A program made the translations under genes and the position numbers. Under the pieces are notes generated by a model. The model was not told where the DNA came from. It made no database searches and was given only the letters and a program-made list of their open reading frames with translations. Below, one piece after another: positions 20,049-29,955 of a DNA stretch of 64,000 nucleotides. How positions within the stretch are numbered: position 1 is the first letter of the stretch; every line of letters begins with the position of its first letter. Source of the stretch: Flavobacteriaceae bacterium (GTDB taxonomy: Bacteria > Bacteroidota > Bacteroidia > Flavobacteriales > Flavobacteriaceae); contig JAHEET010000003.1 in the NCBI GenBank assembly GCA_024640565.1, positions 46,696 through 110,695 on the forward strand. Direction: 5' to 3'.

Positions 20049-21701
20049 TTGTTGAGTTCCATTTCCATAAATAATTATGCATTAATCGATCATTTACAGA
20101 TCGATTTTTCGTCCGGTCTCTCTATTATAACAGGAGAAACAGGAGCAGGAAAGTCCATTTTGTTGGGTGCCTTAGGTTTGGTGCTTGGAAATAGAGCTGA
20201 TTTGACAGCCTTAAAAGACAATTCAAAAAAATGTGTAGTCGAGGCAAAACTTGCCATCGGGACCTATGCGCTTGAATCTTTTTTTGAGGAAGCAGATTTA
20301 GATTACGAACAAGATACAATTATCCGAAGAGAAATTTTACCCTCAGGGAAGTCCCGCGCATTTGTAAACGATACGCCAGTGACATTATTAGTAGTAAATG
20401 CCCTCAAAGCAAAATTGATGGACATACATTCACAACATCAAACAAATGAACTGTCGGATGTAAATTTTCAATTTACCGTTATCGATGCACTGTCAAAGAA
20501 TCATACAAAAATAGATTCTTACAAAAGAGGGTTACTGCAATTAAATGCACTTAAAAAAGAATTACTTCAGATAAAAGAAACTCAACGAGAGGCAAACCAA
20601 CAATATGACTACAACCTTCACTTGTTTCAAGAGTTAGAAGCGGCAAAATTAGTTTTAAACGAACAAGAGACTTTAGAGGTTTCTTTGGATAAACTAAACA
20701 ATATAGAAGCGATTCAATTACATCTTTCAGAAGCATTATTACTAACGATTAGTGATGAAATAGGAATTCAAAGCCAGTTGTCAGCTGTTTTAAGTAAGCT
20801 TCAAAAAGTAGCACACTTTTCGAAAGAGTACCAGGCAATAGCATCCCGATTTTCAAGTCTTAAAATTGAATTGGATGATCTTGTGGGTGAATTAGAAGAT
20901 GTCAACGAAGATTTGGAATTCAACCCCAATGAGGCTGAGAAAATTAATGATCGATTACAGCTGATTTATAATTTGCAAAAGAAACATTATGTAAATTCAA
21001 TCGATGAATTAATAAGGATTCAAACAACACTCTCTGAAAAGTTATTGCAAAAAGAAAATGCAGAGGAATACATTGCAGCAAAACATAAAGAAATTGAAGC
21101 GATTTCAGAAAAGTTAGATCGAGTAGCGCATCGTATTTCCGATGCTCGCATGAAAACGGTTCCAAAATTAAAAAAATCATTAGAGCAACTACTCTCAGAA
21201 CTTGGAATGGAAAATGCTCGTTTTTCAATTCAAATAAACCCTTCTGAAAATTATTTTACCAATGGGAAAGACGAATTACAGTTTTTATTCTCAGCAAACA
21301 AGGGCGGAAATTTTGGCGAACTCAAAAAAGTAGCTTCCGGTGGAGAGTTATCGCGAATTATGCTATCTGTCAAGAAAATACTTTCTGAACATACACAATT
21401 GCCAACTATTATTTTCGATGAAATAGACACGGGTGTTTCCGGTGAAATTTCAAATAAAATAGCACAGATTATGCAGCAAATGAGTCAGCACATGCAGGTA
21501 ATTACGATTACGCATTTGCCACAAATAGCAGCAAAAGGAGCACATCATCACAAAGTTTTTAAAAGTGATGTAAACGGCAAAACAACGACGAATTTAAAAC
21601 AACTTTCTCCGGAAGAGCGAATCATTGAAATTGCAGAAATGTTGAGTGGTAAAGAGATCTCAGACTCTGCACTTACACATGCAAAAGAGTTGTTGAATTA
21701 G
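20049..21701 (+). CDS. recN: DNA repair protein RecN
   Basis: A 550-residue SMC-like ATPase of normal length. Walker A GETGAGKSILL lies near residue 30. Two coiled-coil arms (about 150-215 and 280-380) follow, then the ABC signature ASGGELSRIMLS near residue 426 and Walker B IIFDEIDTGVSG near residue 455. RecN gathers broken DNA ends for recombination. The start is TTG at 20049; the protein then begins MLSSISINNYALIDHL, as family members do, and no ATG is available. Confidence 0.96.
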   Translation: MLSSISINNYALIDHLQIDFSSGLSIITGETGAGKSILLGALGLVLGNRADLTALKDNSKKCVVEAKLAIGTYALESFFEEADLDYEQDTIIRREILPSGKSRAFVNDTPVTLLVVNALKAKLMDIHSQHQTNELSDVNFQFTVIDALSKNHTKIDSYKRGLLQLNALKKELLQIKETQREANQQYDYNLHLFQELEAAKLVLNEQETLEVSLDKLNNIEAIQLHLSEALLLTISDEIGIQSQLSAVLSKLQKVAHFSKEYQAIASRFSSLKIELDDLVGELEDVNEDLEFNPNEAEKINDRLQLIYNLQKKHYVNSIDELIRIQTTLSEKLLQKENAEEYIAAKHKEIEAISEKLDRVAHRISDARMKTVPKLKKSLEQLLSELGMENARFSIQINPSENYFTNGKDELQFLFSANKGGNFGELKKVASGGELSRIMLSVKKILSEHTQLPTIIFDEIDTGVSGEISNKIAQIMQQMSQHMQVITITHLPQIAAKGAHHHKVFKSDVNGKTTTNLKQLSPEERIIEIAEMLSGKEISDSALTHAKELLN

Positions 21702-21736
21702 AAAACAGCAAAATACTCACCTAGCCATATTTTATT

Positions 21737-22543
21737 ATGTACAATTTACTAAAAGGGAAAAAAGGCATTATTTTTGGAGCATTAAACGCACATTCAATTG
21801 CATGGAAAACAGCCGAAAGAGCCCATGAAGAAGGCGCTGAATTCGTTCTAACAAACGCACCAGCAGCATTAAAAATGGGTAGCCTAGAAGTTTTAGCCAA
21901 AAAAACAAAGGCGCAAATCATTCCTGCAGACGCCACTTCTATCGAAGATTTAGAAAACTTAATTTCTAAATCAATGGAAATTTTAGGTGGAAAAATCGAC
22001 TTTGTATTGCATTCTATTGGCATGTCGGTAAATGTTAGAAGAGGAAAATCATATACCGATCCTAATTATGAGTTTACCACCAGAGGATGGAACGTCTCTG
22101 CGCTTTCATTTCATAAAGTAATGCATGTTTTGTACCATAAAAAGGCAATGAATTCTTGGGGGAGTATTATCGCACTCAGTTACATGGCTGCCCAAAGAGT
22201 TTTTCCAGATTACAATGATATGGCCGACAATAAAGCTTATTTAGAAAGCATAGCGCGTAGTTTTGGGTATTTTTTTGGAAAAGATCAGAAAGTGAGAGTC
22301 AATACTATTTCACAATCACCAACCCCAACCACTGCGGGGAATGGTGTAAAAGGTTTTGATGGTTTTTATGCATATGCAGATCAAATGGCACCCTTAGGAA
22401 ATGCCACAGCTTCGGATTGTGCAGATTATACCATTGCTATGTTCTCCGATTTGACCAAAAAAGTGACACTTCAAAACTTATTCCACGATGGCGGTTTTTC
22501 AAATATGGGTGTTAGTGATGCTGTTATGGAACACGTAGAATGA
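21737..22543 (+). CDS. fabI: Enoyl-[acyl-carrier-protein] reductase FabI
   Basis: A 268-residue SDR-fold FabI catalysing the last reduction of fatty acid elongation with NAD(P)H. The N-terminal cofactor region is FGALNAHSIAW, and the catalytic pair in the FabI-type Y-x6-K arrangement is Tyr159 and Lys166. The IALSYMAAQRVFPDYN block precedes the active site. It is the last gene of the dapA-to-fabI run. A second, unrelated-type reductase (FabV) is encoded at 51.4 kb. Confidence 0.95.
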   Translation: MYNLLKGKKGIIFGALNAHSIAWKTAERAHEEGAEFVLTNAPAALKMGSLEVLAKKTKAQIIPADATSIEDLENLISKSMEILGGKIDFVLHSIGMSVNVRRGKSYTDPNYEFTTRGWNVSALSFHKVMHVLYHKKAMNSWGSIIALSYMAAQRVFPDYNDMADNKAYLESIARSFGYFFGKDQKVRVNTISQSPTPTTAGNGVKGFDGFYAYADQMAPLGNATASDCADYTIAMFSDLTKKVTLQNLFHDGGFSNMGVSDAVMEHVE

Positions 22544-22712
22544 ATTATTCTCAATAGTATATTCAAACGACTATGAATAGTGAATTTAGTTTCGTTTTTT
22601 TGCGGCATTTCCTCAGTAATTAGTTTGTATGATTAAATATATATTGTTAGTATTAGATTTATTGTTAAATAAAATGTAACTTTAAAGCCAATTAACTTAA
22701 AATAACGTTTTT

Positions 22713-25700
22713 ATGAAAAAAATTACTTTATTATTTTTATTATTAACCCTATCGTTCTCGATACATGCTCAGTTTACTGAAGGTTTTGAGTCAGGTATTC
22801 CAGACGATTGGACCGTCATTAACAATGGTGGTTCAAATGGTTGGGTTCAAAATACAGCACCTAACGGAGGAGCGCTAGAAGGCGATGCTGTTGCGAGTAT
22901 TACCTACAATAGCTCTGCGCATGATGATTATTTAATCACACCAGCCATTCCAGTTAGTGTTGGAGTAAATGAATCTTTATCATTCAATGTAAAATCTAGA
23001 AGTTCAAGTTTTCTAGAATCTTTCGAAGTGTTACTATCTACAACGGATACATCAGAAGCATCATTTTCAGTAGTTCTTCAAGCAGAGTCTGATGCTCCTG
23101 CCGCATGGACAAAAACTATTTTTGATCTTTCAGCATATGATGGTCAAACTGTTTATGTAGCTGTTAGAGCAACAGACACTGATCGTTTCGAATTATATTT
23201 GGATGATGTTTACAGTGGGATTGAAATTGCTGTGCCTGGGTGCGCTACAACACCTTCACCAGCAATAGCTGCAACTGATGTTCAAATCAATACTGCTACC
23301 GCAAGTGTAAATATAGCATGGGAAGCTCCGGCTTCGGGTGCACCTACAGGTTATGAAGTTTTTTGGGGAGAAACATCTGGGGATCTAACTTCTTTAGGAA
23401 CCACTGATGAAACATCTGTTAGTATTACAAACGTAAATTACAATACTACCTATTATTGGATGGTAGTTCCTAGCAATGCTGGAGGGTCTGCTGAAGGTTG
23501 TGCCGAATGGAGCTTTACAACAGATCCAATGGCCAATATAGATTATTTAAATCCATTTACAGTTTATCCAGGAGCGGGTTGGTCTGAAGCAACAGGTCCA
23601 ATCAATGAACCGTCTGGAACCACTGGTAACTTTACACAGGATGATTTTGGTAATGATGATGCTCATGAAAATGGAAAATCAGCAAAAATTAATATCTATG
23701 GTACCGGCGTAGATGAATATTTAGTAACTCCTAAATATGACTTATCAGGAGGTACTTATTATTTAAATGCTGATTTAGCTTTAACAGTATTTGCTACTTC
23801 TAATGCATCTGCTTTAGATCCAGATGATTATTTAGCCTTATTAGTTACTCAGGATGATGGTGCTACTTGGACTGAAATAGCCCGTTGGGATGAAAATAGT
23901 ACATTAACACCAGAGGGAGCTCCAATGGATGAAATAATGCTTACAGGATACAACAGTGAGACTTATTTTGCTTTTTATGCTTTTTCAGATACAAGTGGAG
24001 TAGACAATGATTTATTTATTGATAATTTCCAAATTACAGCAGCATCTTTAGCACCAGCTCCTACTGCGCCTACTGCAGATGCACCTATACCACCAACTAG
24101 ACAATCAGGAGATGTAATTTCTGTATTTAGTGATGCGTATACAGACATCAACGTAACGAACTTTAATCCAGGATGGGGACAATCAGGTGCAGTAGATGCA
24201 GCCTATGATCCAACAGGAGAAGGAACGAACACAGTGTTAGAGTATTCAAACTTCAATTATCAAGGAACAGAATTTGAAGCAGTTAATGCTTCTGCAATGG
24301 AGTTTGTTCATATAGATATCTGGACAGCAGACGCCACAGATGTGAAGTTTAGTCCAATCAACAATGGAACAGGAGCTGCAGAATTTTTAGTAAACGTACC
24401 TTTAGTTAGTGGAGCATGGAGCAGTGTAGATATTGCCATTGCCGACTTTACAGGAATGACATGGGATTCATTATTCCAAATGAAATTCGATGGACAAGGC
24501 GGTGTAAATCCATCGACCATTTATATTGACAATGTGTACTTCTGGAAAAATCCAACAACGGCACCTACTACAGATGCACCAACACCACCAGCAAGAGAAG
24601 CAGGCGATGTAATCTCTATCTATAGTGATGCGTATACCAACATCAACGTAACGAACTTTAACCCAGGATGGGGACAATCAGGAGCTGTAGATGCAGCCTA
24701 TGACCCAACAGGAGCAGGAACGAACACGGTGTTAGAATATTCAAACTTCAATTACCAAGGAACAGAATTTGATGCAGCCGATGCTTCATCAATGGAGTTT
24801 GTACATATTGATATTTGGACAGCAGACGCTACAGATGTGAAGTTTAGTCCAATCAACAATGGAACAGGAGCTGCAGAATTTTTAGTAAACGTACCATTAG
24901 TTAGTGGAGCATGGAGCAGTGTAGATATTGCCATTGCGGACTTTACCGGAATGACATGGGATTCATTATTCCAAATGAAATTCGATGGACAAGGCGGTCA
25001 AAATCCATCAACGATTTATATAGACAATGTATACTTCTATAAAGAACCATCAACTACTTCAGATATTATTTTTATTACTGAATTAGCAGATCCAAATGAC
25101 AATGCTGCTGCACGATATGTTGAGATTTACAATGGAGGTACTTCTGCAGTAGATTTAACAGGCTGGACCCTTAGAAGGTATACAAATGGGAATGCAGAGC
25201 CACAAACTACCGGTGAAGATTTATCACCCATTGGTTCTTTAGCACCTGGAGCGATTGCAATTATTGCAGCAAACGGAACAGCATTTGAAGCAGCATTTGG
25301 AATGGCAGCAGATATCTCTGCTGGATCAGGTGGACCTGCAGATAGTAATGGAGATGATCAAATCTATATTACGGATGCATCTGATACGATTGTCGACTTT
25401 TTTGGAGTTCCAGGAGAAGATGGTTCAGGAACAGATCATGAGTTTGAAGACGGAAGAGCAGAAAGAAAAGCATCTGTTACTCAAGGAACAGCAACATGGG
25501 ATGTGAACGAATGGAATATTGATAATGATGCAGGAGCTGGAGACGGAGCATTAAATGTTGATGGAGGTTTTGATCCAGGAGTATGGATTGGAGCTGATAC
25601 AGCAGGAGTTGAAAACGAAAGTTTCGTAACTTTAAATATGTATCCAAACCCTGCAAATGATGTGTTGAATATTTCATCACAGAGCACGATCAATACAGTA

Positions 25701-25853
25701 GAGATTTTTAATGTCCTTGGACAGAAAGTGATCACGATGCAAGTAGAAGATAAAAGTGCAGAGATCAATGTTTCCAACTTAAACGCTGGAATCTATTTAA
25801 TCAAGTATGAAATAAATAACAGTACAAGTACAAAGAAATTTGTTAAGAACTAA
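22713..25853 (+). CDS. Large modular T9SS-secreted protein (anchor-J, Fn3, duplicated CBM-like module, lamin-tail, sorting domain)
   Basis: A 1046-residue secreted protein. After a signal peptide (1-20, ending HAQ) comes a choice-of-anchor-J/MAM-like domain (about 21-174), an Fn3-like domain (about 175-270), a second anchor-type jelly roll (about 275-445), two nearly identical 165-residue modules (456-620 and 621-785), a lamin-tail domain (about 787-955) and a type A T9SS C-terminal sorting domain starting MYPNPANDVLN. No enzyme motif is visible. It is probably a cell-surface adhesin or carbohydrate-binding protein exported by the PorD/Gld-linked machinery. The repeated module resembles jelly-roll modules attached to flavobacterial glycanases, by memory only. 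It is flanked by a terminator. Confidence 0.88.
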   Translation: MKKITLLFLLLTLSFSIHAQFTEGFESGIPDDWTVINNGGSNGWVQNTAPNGGALEGDAVASITYNSSAHDDYLITPAIPVSVGVNESLSFNVKSRSSSFLESFEVLLSTTDTSEASFSVVLQAESDAPAAWTKTIFDLSAYDGQTVYVAVRATDTDRFELYLDDVYSGIEIAVPGCATTPSPAIAATDVQINTATASVNIAWEAPASGAPTGYEVFWGETSGDLTSLGTTDETSVSITNVNYNTTYYWMVVPSNAGGSAEGCAEWSFTTDPMANIDYLNPFTVYPGAGWSEATGPINEPSGTTGNFTQDDFGNDDAHENGKSAKINIYGTGVDEYLVTPKYDLSGGTYYLNADLALTVFATSNASALDPDDYLALLVTQDDGATWTEIARWDENSTLTPEGAPMDEIMLTGYNSETYFAFYAFSDTSGVDNDLFIDNFQITAASLAPAPTAPTADAPIPPTRQSGDVISVFSDAYTDINVTNFNPGWGQSGAVDAAYDPTGEGTNTVLEYSNFNYQGTEFEAVNASAMEFVHIDIWTADATDVKFSPINNGTGAAEFLVNVPLVSGAWSSVDIAIADFTGMTWDSLFQMKFDGQGGVNPSTIYIDNVYFWKNPTTAPTTDAPTPPAREAGDVISIYSDAYTNINVTNFNPGWGQSGAVDAAYDPTGAGTNTVLEYSNFNYQGTEFDAADASSMEFVHIDIWTADATDVKFSPINNGTGAAEFLVNVPLVSGAWSSVDIAIADFTGMTWDSLFQMKFDGQGGQNPSTIYIDNVYFYKEPSTTSDIIFITELADPNDNAAARYVEIYNGGTSAVDLTGWTLRRYTNGNAEPQTTGEDLSPIGSLAPGAIAIIAANGTAFEAAFGMAADISAGSGGPADSNGDDQIYITDASDTIVDFFGVPGEDGSGTDHEFEDGRAERKASVTQGTATWDVNEWNIDNDAGAGDGALNVDGGFDPGVWIGADTAGVENESFVTLNMYPNPANDVLNISSQSTINTVEIFNVLGQKVITMQVEDKSAEINVSNLNAGIYLIKYEINNSTSTKKFVKN
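24078..24572 (+). repeat. Tandem repeat copy A (495 bp) inside the T9SS cargo gene
   Basis: First of two adjacent in-frame copies with a period of exactly 495 bases (165 codons), each beginning GATGCACC. Only about ten residues differ between the copies over the roughly 145-residue core, and long stretches of DNA are identical, especially the central 200 bases. Confidence 0.9.
24573..25067 (+). repeat. Tandem repeat copy B (495 bp) inside the T9SS cargo gene
   Basis: Second copy. Anchor points such as the TTCGATGGACAAGGCGG segment and the AATGT..ACTTCT end lie exactly 495 bases after those of copy A. The 3' edge is approximate, because similarity fades after the YFYK codons. Confidence 0.88.
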
Positions 25854-25874
25854 GTATTTATAAATACAAATATC

Positions 25875-25910
25875 AAAAAGGGGATGTATGCAAATACATC
25901 CTCTTTTTTT
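25875..25910 (+). terminator. Rho-independent terminator after the T9SS cargo gene
   Basis: AAAAAGGGGATGTAT and ATACATCCTCTTTTT form a long stem with a GCAA tetraloop and end in a T tract, 21 bases after the stop. Confidence 0.88.
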
Positions 25911-25994
25911 ATGGATCAATATTAGAAACCTAGTAATTCATTATAATTTCTTTTGTTTTCAACGTTTTTTGTAGATTCGTTTAAAATTTAATCG

Positions 25995-26948
25995 TTGAAA
26001 CTCAATTTCTCTATTATTGTCCCTGTTTACAATCGTCCAAATGAAATTGACGCATTGTTAGAAAGTTTGACAAAACAAAATTTTTCTGATGACTTTGAAG
26101 TCCTAATCATCGAGGATGGCTCAGAGATTGCTGCAGAAACAATAGTTAAAAAGTACCAGTCGCAATTAAATGTCCATTATTTTTATAAGGAAAATAGTGG
26201 CGCAGGCCAGAGCCGTAATTACGGAATGCAACGGGCAACCGGAAATTATTTTATCATTTTAGATTCAGATGTTCTCCTCCCTGAAACCTATTTAGCAGAA
26301 GTTCAAATAGGATTGGCACATCGCTTTACCGATGCATTTGGAGGACCCGATGCAGCGCATGATCATTTTAGCGCTATGCAAAAAGCCATTAATTATTCCA
26401 TGACAGCTTTTTTAACTACTGGAGGAATTCGGGGAAAAAAACATGCCGTTGGTACATTTCAACCAAGAAGTTTTAATTTAGGAATCTCAAAAATAGCTTT
26501 TGAAAAAACACAAGGTTTTTCTTCCATGAAAAATGGCGAAGACATTGATCTTACATTTCGACTTTGGGAAAACGGGTTTAAAACACAACTCCTAACGAAT
26601 GCTTTTGTATATCATAAACGCAGAAGTACCCTTTCGCAGTTTTTTAAGCAAACTTTTGGTTTTGGAACTGCAAGACCAATTTTAAATAAAAAATATCCCA
26701 AAACAGCCAAAATTACGTATTGGTTTCCCTCTGTATTTATCATTGGCTTTGATTTGAGTTTGCTTTTTGCCATTTTTGGAATTCCCCAATTACTTATTTT
26801 ATATGGATTGTATTTTATGCTCCTTTTTATTGATGCATTTATTCAGTATAAGAGTATATCAGTTGCTTTTTTAAGTATCGTCACTTCTTTAACTCAGTAT
26901 ATAGGTTATGGTTTAGGATTTCTATCGTCTCAGTTGAAAAAGAAATAA
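25995..26948 (+). CDS. Family 2 glycosyltransferase, membrane-associated
   Basis: A 317-residue GT-A fold enzyme. The N terminus FSIIVPVYNRPNEI, the VLIIEDGS strand and the ILDSDV metal-binding (DxD-type) motif near residue 95 mark GT2. A NGEDIDLTFRLWENG block (ED acceptor motif) follows near residue 178. Two hydrophobic segments at about 248-305 suggest membrane attachment. It transfers a sugar from a nucleotide donor to an unknown acceptor, perhaps in surface polysaccharide synthesis. The start is TTG at 25995, since the conserved N terminus begins three codons later. It stands alone between a terminator and the glycan operon. Confidence 0.88.
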   Translation: MKLNFSIIVPVYNRPNEIDALLESLTKQNFSDDFEVLIIEDGSEIAAETIVKKYQSQLNVHYFYKENSGAGQSRNYGMQRATGNYFIILDSDVLLPETYLAEVQIGLAHRFTDAFGGPDAAHDHFSAMQKAINYSMTAFLTTGGIRGKKHAVGTFQPRSFNLGISKIAFEKTQGFSSMKNGEDIDLTFRLWENGFKTQLLTNAFVYHKRRSTLSQFFKQTFGFGTARPILNKKYPKTAKITYWFPSVFIIGFDLSLLFAIFGIPQLLILYGLYFMLLFIDAFIQYKSISVAFLSIVTSLTQYIGYGLGFLSSQLKKK

Positions 26949-27001
26949 CCTTTTACTTCATTTTTTTCTGTATTTTTAGATTTCGATTAAGAAAGCCTAT
27001 C

Positions 27002-29950
27002 ATGAAACGCTTACAATTTTTACTTTTTATCTTGTTGTTCTTGATGCTTTGCTGTACAAAAGAACGAGAAGTTACCGGAAAACATTTACAGCCGCTTATT
27101 TCATATGTAGATCCATTTATAGGAACTGGAGGTCATGGACACACCTATCCAGGAGCAACAATGCCCTTTGGAATGCTACAACTTTCACCAGATACCCGTT
27201 TGGAGGGATGGGACGGTTGTTCAGGATATCATTATTCAGATACCGAAATCTACGGATTTTCACATACTCATTTAAGTGGAACCGGTGTTTCTGATTATGG
27301 AGATATCCTACTCATGCCAACCAATAAGATTGTATTTAACAATGGCAATGAATCCTCGTCAAGCGGAGTAAATAATGAAAGCTATAAATCTAAATTTTCT
27401 CATGAAAATGAAACTGCTGAACCTGGTTTTTACAAAGTACATTTAGACGATACCCAGATAGATGTGGAATTGACTGTTTCTAAGCGTAGTGGGATGCATT
27501 CCTATCAATTTCCAACAAACAAAAATCAAGTAGTCATTTTAGATTTGTTGCATCGTGATCAAGTTTTAGATGCGAAAATTAATACAATTTCTGCAACAGA
27601 ACTTTCAGGATATCGATTCTCGAAAGCCTGGGCAACCGATCAGCGTTTGTTCTTTAGTATCAAAACCTCCCATCCATTCCATGGCAAGCTTCAATCGCCT
27701 CCTAAAGAAGGAATGCCGGGTGGAAAAAAAATGGCTTTGACATTTGACAATCCAAACAATGAACCAGTCCTTATTAAAATTGGAATTTCTGCTGTTGATA
27801 TTGCCGGGGCAAAAATGAATTTAGCAACTGAGATTGGCGACAAAACTTTTGAGGAAGTAAAACAAGAGGCCCAACAAGTTTGGGAGCAACAACTCCAAAA
27901 AATTGTTGTCGAAGATTCAAAAATTGCCGATAAGACTAATTTCTATACAGCAATGTATCATGTCTCGATAGCGCCAAATTTGTATCAAGATGTAGATGGA
28001 CGATATCGTGGAATGGATTTTAAAATTCATCAAACCGATGATTTTGAGTATTATACGGTGTTTTCCTTGTGGGATACTTACCGAGCTGCTCACCCATTGT
28101 ATACTTTAATAGAAACTAAAAGAACGAATGATTTTATTAATACCTTTTTAGCAAAATATGAAGAAGGAGGTATTTTTCCTATTTGGGATCTATCCGCTAA
28201 CTACACAGGGTGTATGATTGGGTATCATGCTATTCCTGTTATTGTGGACGCGTATCTAAAAGGCATCCGAAATTATGATGTTGATAAGGCTTTTAAAGCG
28301 ATGAAACATTCTGCAACAAGAGATCATTTAGGTTTGGATTCCTACAAGAATTTTGGATTTATTCCGATAGAAAAAGAAAGTGAATCCGTTTCAAAAACAC
28401 TGGAGTATGCCTATGATGATTGGACCATTGCCCAAATGGCAAAAGCACTTCAAAATGAAAAGGATTACATAAGGTACATGCAAAGAGCACAATCATATAA
28501 AAATATATTTGATCCGGAAAGTCAATTTATGAGAGGTCGCTTTAGAAATACCTGGTTTGCCCCTTTTGACCCTTATGAAGTGAATTTTAATTATACTGAG
28601 GCCAATGCTTGGCAATACAGTTTTTATGTTCCTCAGGATATTTCAGGTTTTATCAAATTATTGGGTGGAAAAAAAGCACTTGAAAAGCAGTTAGATGCTT
28701 TGTTTGCAGCAGCTAATAAAACTTCGGGGCGTCATCAAGTTGATATCACAGGTCTAATAGGGCAATACGCCCACGGAAATGAGCCCAGCCACCACATGGC
28801 GTATTTGTACAATTTTGTAAATAAACCTGCTAAAACACAAGAAAAAGTACGTCAAATTTTAACGGAACTGTATACCAACAAGCCGGATGGAATCGCGGGC
28901 AATGAAGACTGCGGTCAAATGAGTGCCTGGTATATTTTTAGTGCCTTGGGTTTTTATCCAGTAACACCAGGATCCAATCAATACATTATTGGAGCACCCT
29001 TGTTTGAAAAAGCAACACTTCACCTAGAAAACGGCAATACATTTACAGTAAAAGCGAAGCAGCTTTCAGAAAAAAACAAATATATTCAGTCAGTGACTTT
29101 GAATGGCAAGGACTATTTAAATTCCTATATTCAACACCAAGCTATTAGTCAAGGAGGAAATTTGGTTTTTGAAATGACAGATCAACCCTCAGATTGGGGC
29201 AGTCAAAACGCCTTTATTCCTGAAACAAAAATTGAAGATCACCTTATTGTAACAGTACCATATATTGCCAAAGGGAAAACAGTTTTTAAAGAAAGTACAA
29301 AAGTTACCTTGTCCTCTGTAGACAAAAATGCAACCATTTATTTTTCTTTGGGAGGAGAATTTCAGAAATACATCCGTCCATTTCTTATTTCAGAAAAAGC
29401 AACCTTATCGGTCTATGCTCAAAAAGAGGGTATCAAAAGTGCTGTCATTACGACTGATTTTTATAAAATTGATCCCAACCTTAAAATCGTTTTAAAAACA
29501 AGTTACGCCAACCAATACAATGCAGGTGGAGATAATGCACTTATTGATGGTGTTCTAGGTACTGAAGATTTTAGAACGGGAACTTGGCAAGGCTATTTTG
29601 ATTCGGATCTTGTGGCTGTGGTAGATTTGGGGAGTAAAAAAAACATTGAAGAAGTATCTATTGGATTTTTACAAGATCAACGGAGTTGGATTTTTTATCC
29701 AACCGCTGTCAACTGTCTTGTGTCCAATGATGGAATTAATTTTCAAGCATATTCTAATGGGACTAGAATTCTAAATTCAACCATGCAAACAGCGGCGGTT
29801 ACCCTTAAAAGGGTTCAATTTGATGGAACAGGTACTTTTCGATATATCAAAATCATAGCTAAAAAACTCGGAGTACTTCCCTCTTGGCATTTAGGTTACA
29901 AACACGAGGGACGATCTTGGCTGTTCGTCGATGAAATTCAAATACAATAA
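27002..29950 (+). CDS. GH92 alpha-mannosidase lipoprotein with hexosaminidase-C-type and F5/8-type C-terminal domains
   Basis: A 982-residue lipoprotein (lipobox with Cys near residue 18). The GH92 body begins YVDPFIGTGGHGHTYPGAT and contains HTHLSGTG, a WDTYRAAHPL motif and the GNEDCGQMSAWYIFSALGFYPV catalytic-region block near residues 638-660. A sheet domain like those at hexosaminidase C termini (about 740-830) and an F5/8 type C galactose-binding-like domain (about 840-982) follow. GH92 enzymes are Ca2+-dependent exo-alpha-mannosidases acting on N-glycans and yeast mannan. It heads a tight operon with a glycosylasparaginase (5-base gap) and a sugar transporter. Confidence 0.94.
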   Translation: MKRLQFLLFILLFLMLCCTKEREVTGKHLQPLISYVDPFIGTGGHGHTYPGATMPFGMLQLSPDTRLEGWDGCSGYHYSDTEIYGFSHTHLSGTGVSDYGDILLMPTNKIVFNNGNESSSSGVNNESYKSKFSHENETAEPGFYKVHLDDTQIDVELTVSKRSGMHSYQFPTNKNQVVILDLLHRDQVLDAKINTISATELSGYRFSKAWATDQRLFFSIKTSHPFHGKLQSPPKEGMPGGKKMALTFDNPNNEPVLIKIGISAVDIAGAKMNLATEIGDKTFEEVKQEAQQVWEQQLQKIVVEDSKIADKTNFYTAMYHVSIAPNLYQDVDGRYRGMDFKIHQTDDFEYYTVFSLWDTYRAAHPLYTLIETKRTNDFINTFLAKYEEGGIFPIWDLSANYTGCMIGYHAIPVIVDAYLKGIRNYDVDKAFKAMKHSATRDHLGLDSYKNFGFIPIEKESESVSKTLEYAYDDWTIAQMAKALQNEKDYIRYMQRAQSYKNIFDPESQFMRGRFRNTWFAPFDPYEVNFNYTEANAWQYSFYVPQDISGFIKLLGGKKALEKQLDALFAAANKTSGRHQVDITGLIGQYAHGNEPSHHMAYLYNFVNKPAKTQEKVRQILTELYTNKPDGIAGNEDCGQMSAWYIFSALGFYPVTPGSNQYIIGAPLFEKATLHLENGNTFTVKAKQLSEKNKYIQSVTLNGKDYLNSYIQHQAISQGGNLVFEMTDQPSDWGSQNAFIPETKIEDHLIVTVPYIAKGKTVFKESTKVTLSSVDKNATIYFSLGGEFQKYIRPFLISEKATLSVYAQKEGIKSAVITTDFYKIDPNLKIVLKTSYANQYNAGGDNALIDGVLGTEDFRTGTWQGYFDSDLVAVVDLGSKKNIEEVSIGFLQDQRSWIFYPTAVNCLVSNDGINFQAYSNGTRILNSTMQTAAVTLKRVQFDGTGTFRYIKIIAKKLGVLPSWHLGYKHEGRSWLFVDEIQIQ

Positions 29951-29955
29951 ACCTC

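Noticed and set aside
24308..24934. Minus-strand open frames in the repeated part of the T9SS cargo gene
   Set aside because: They occur twice only because the sense DNA is duplicated, and they mirror the codon pattern of the sense frame.
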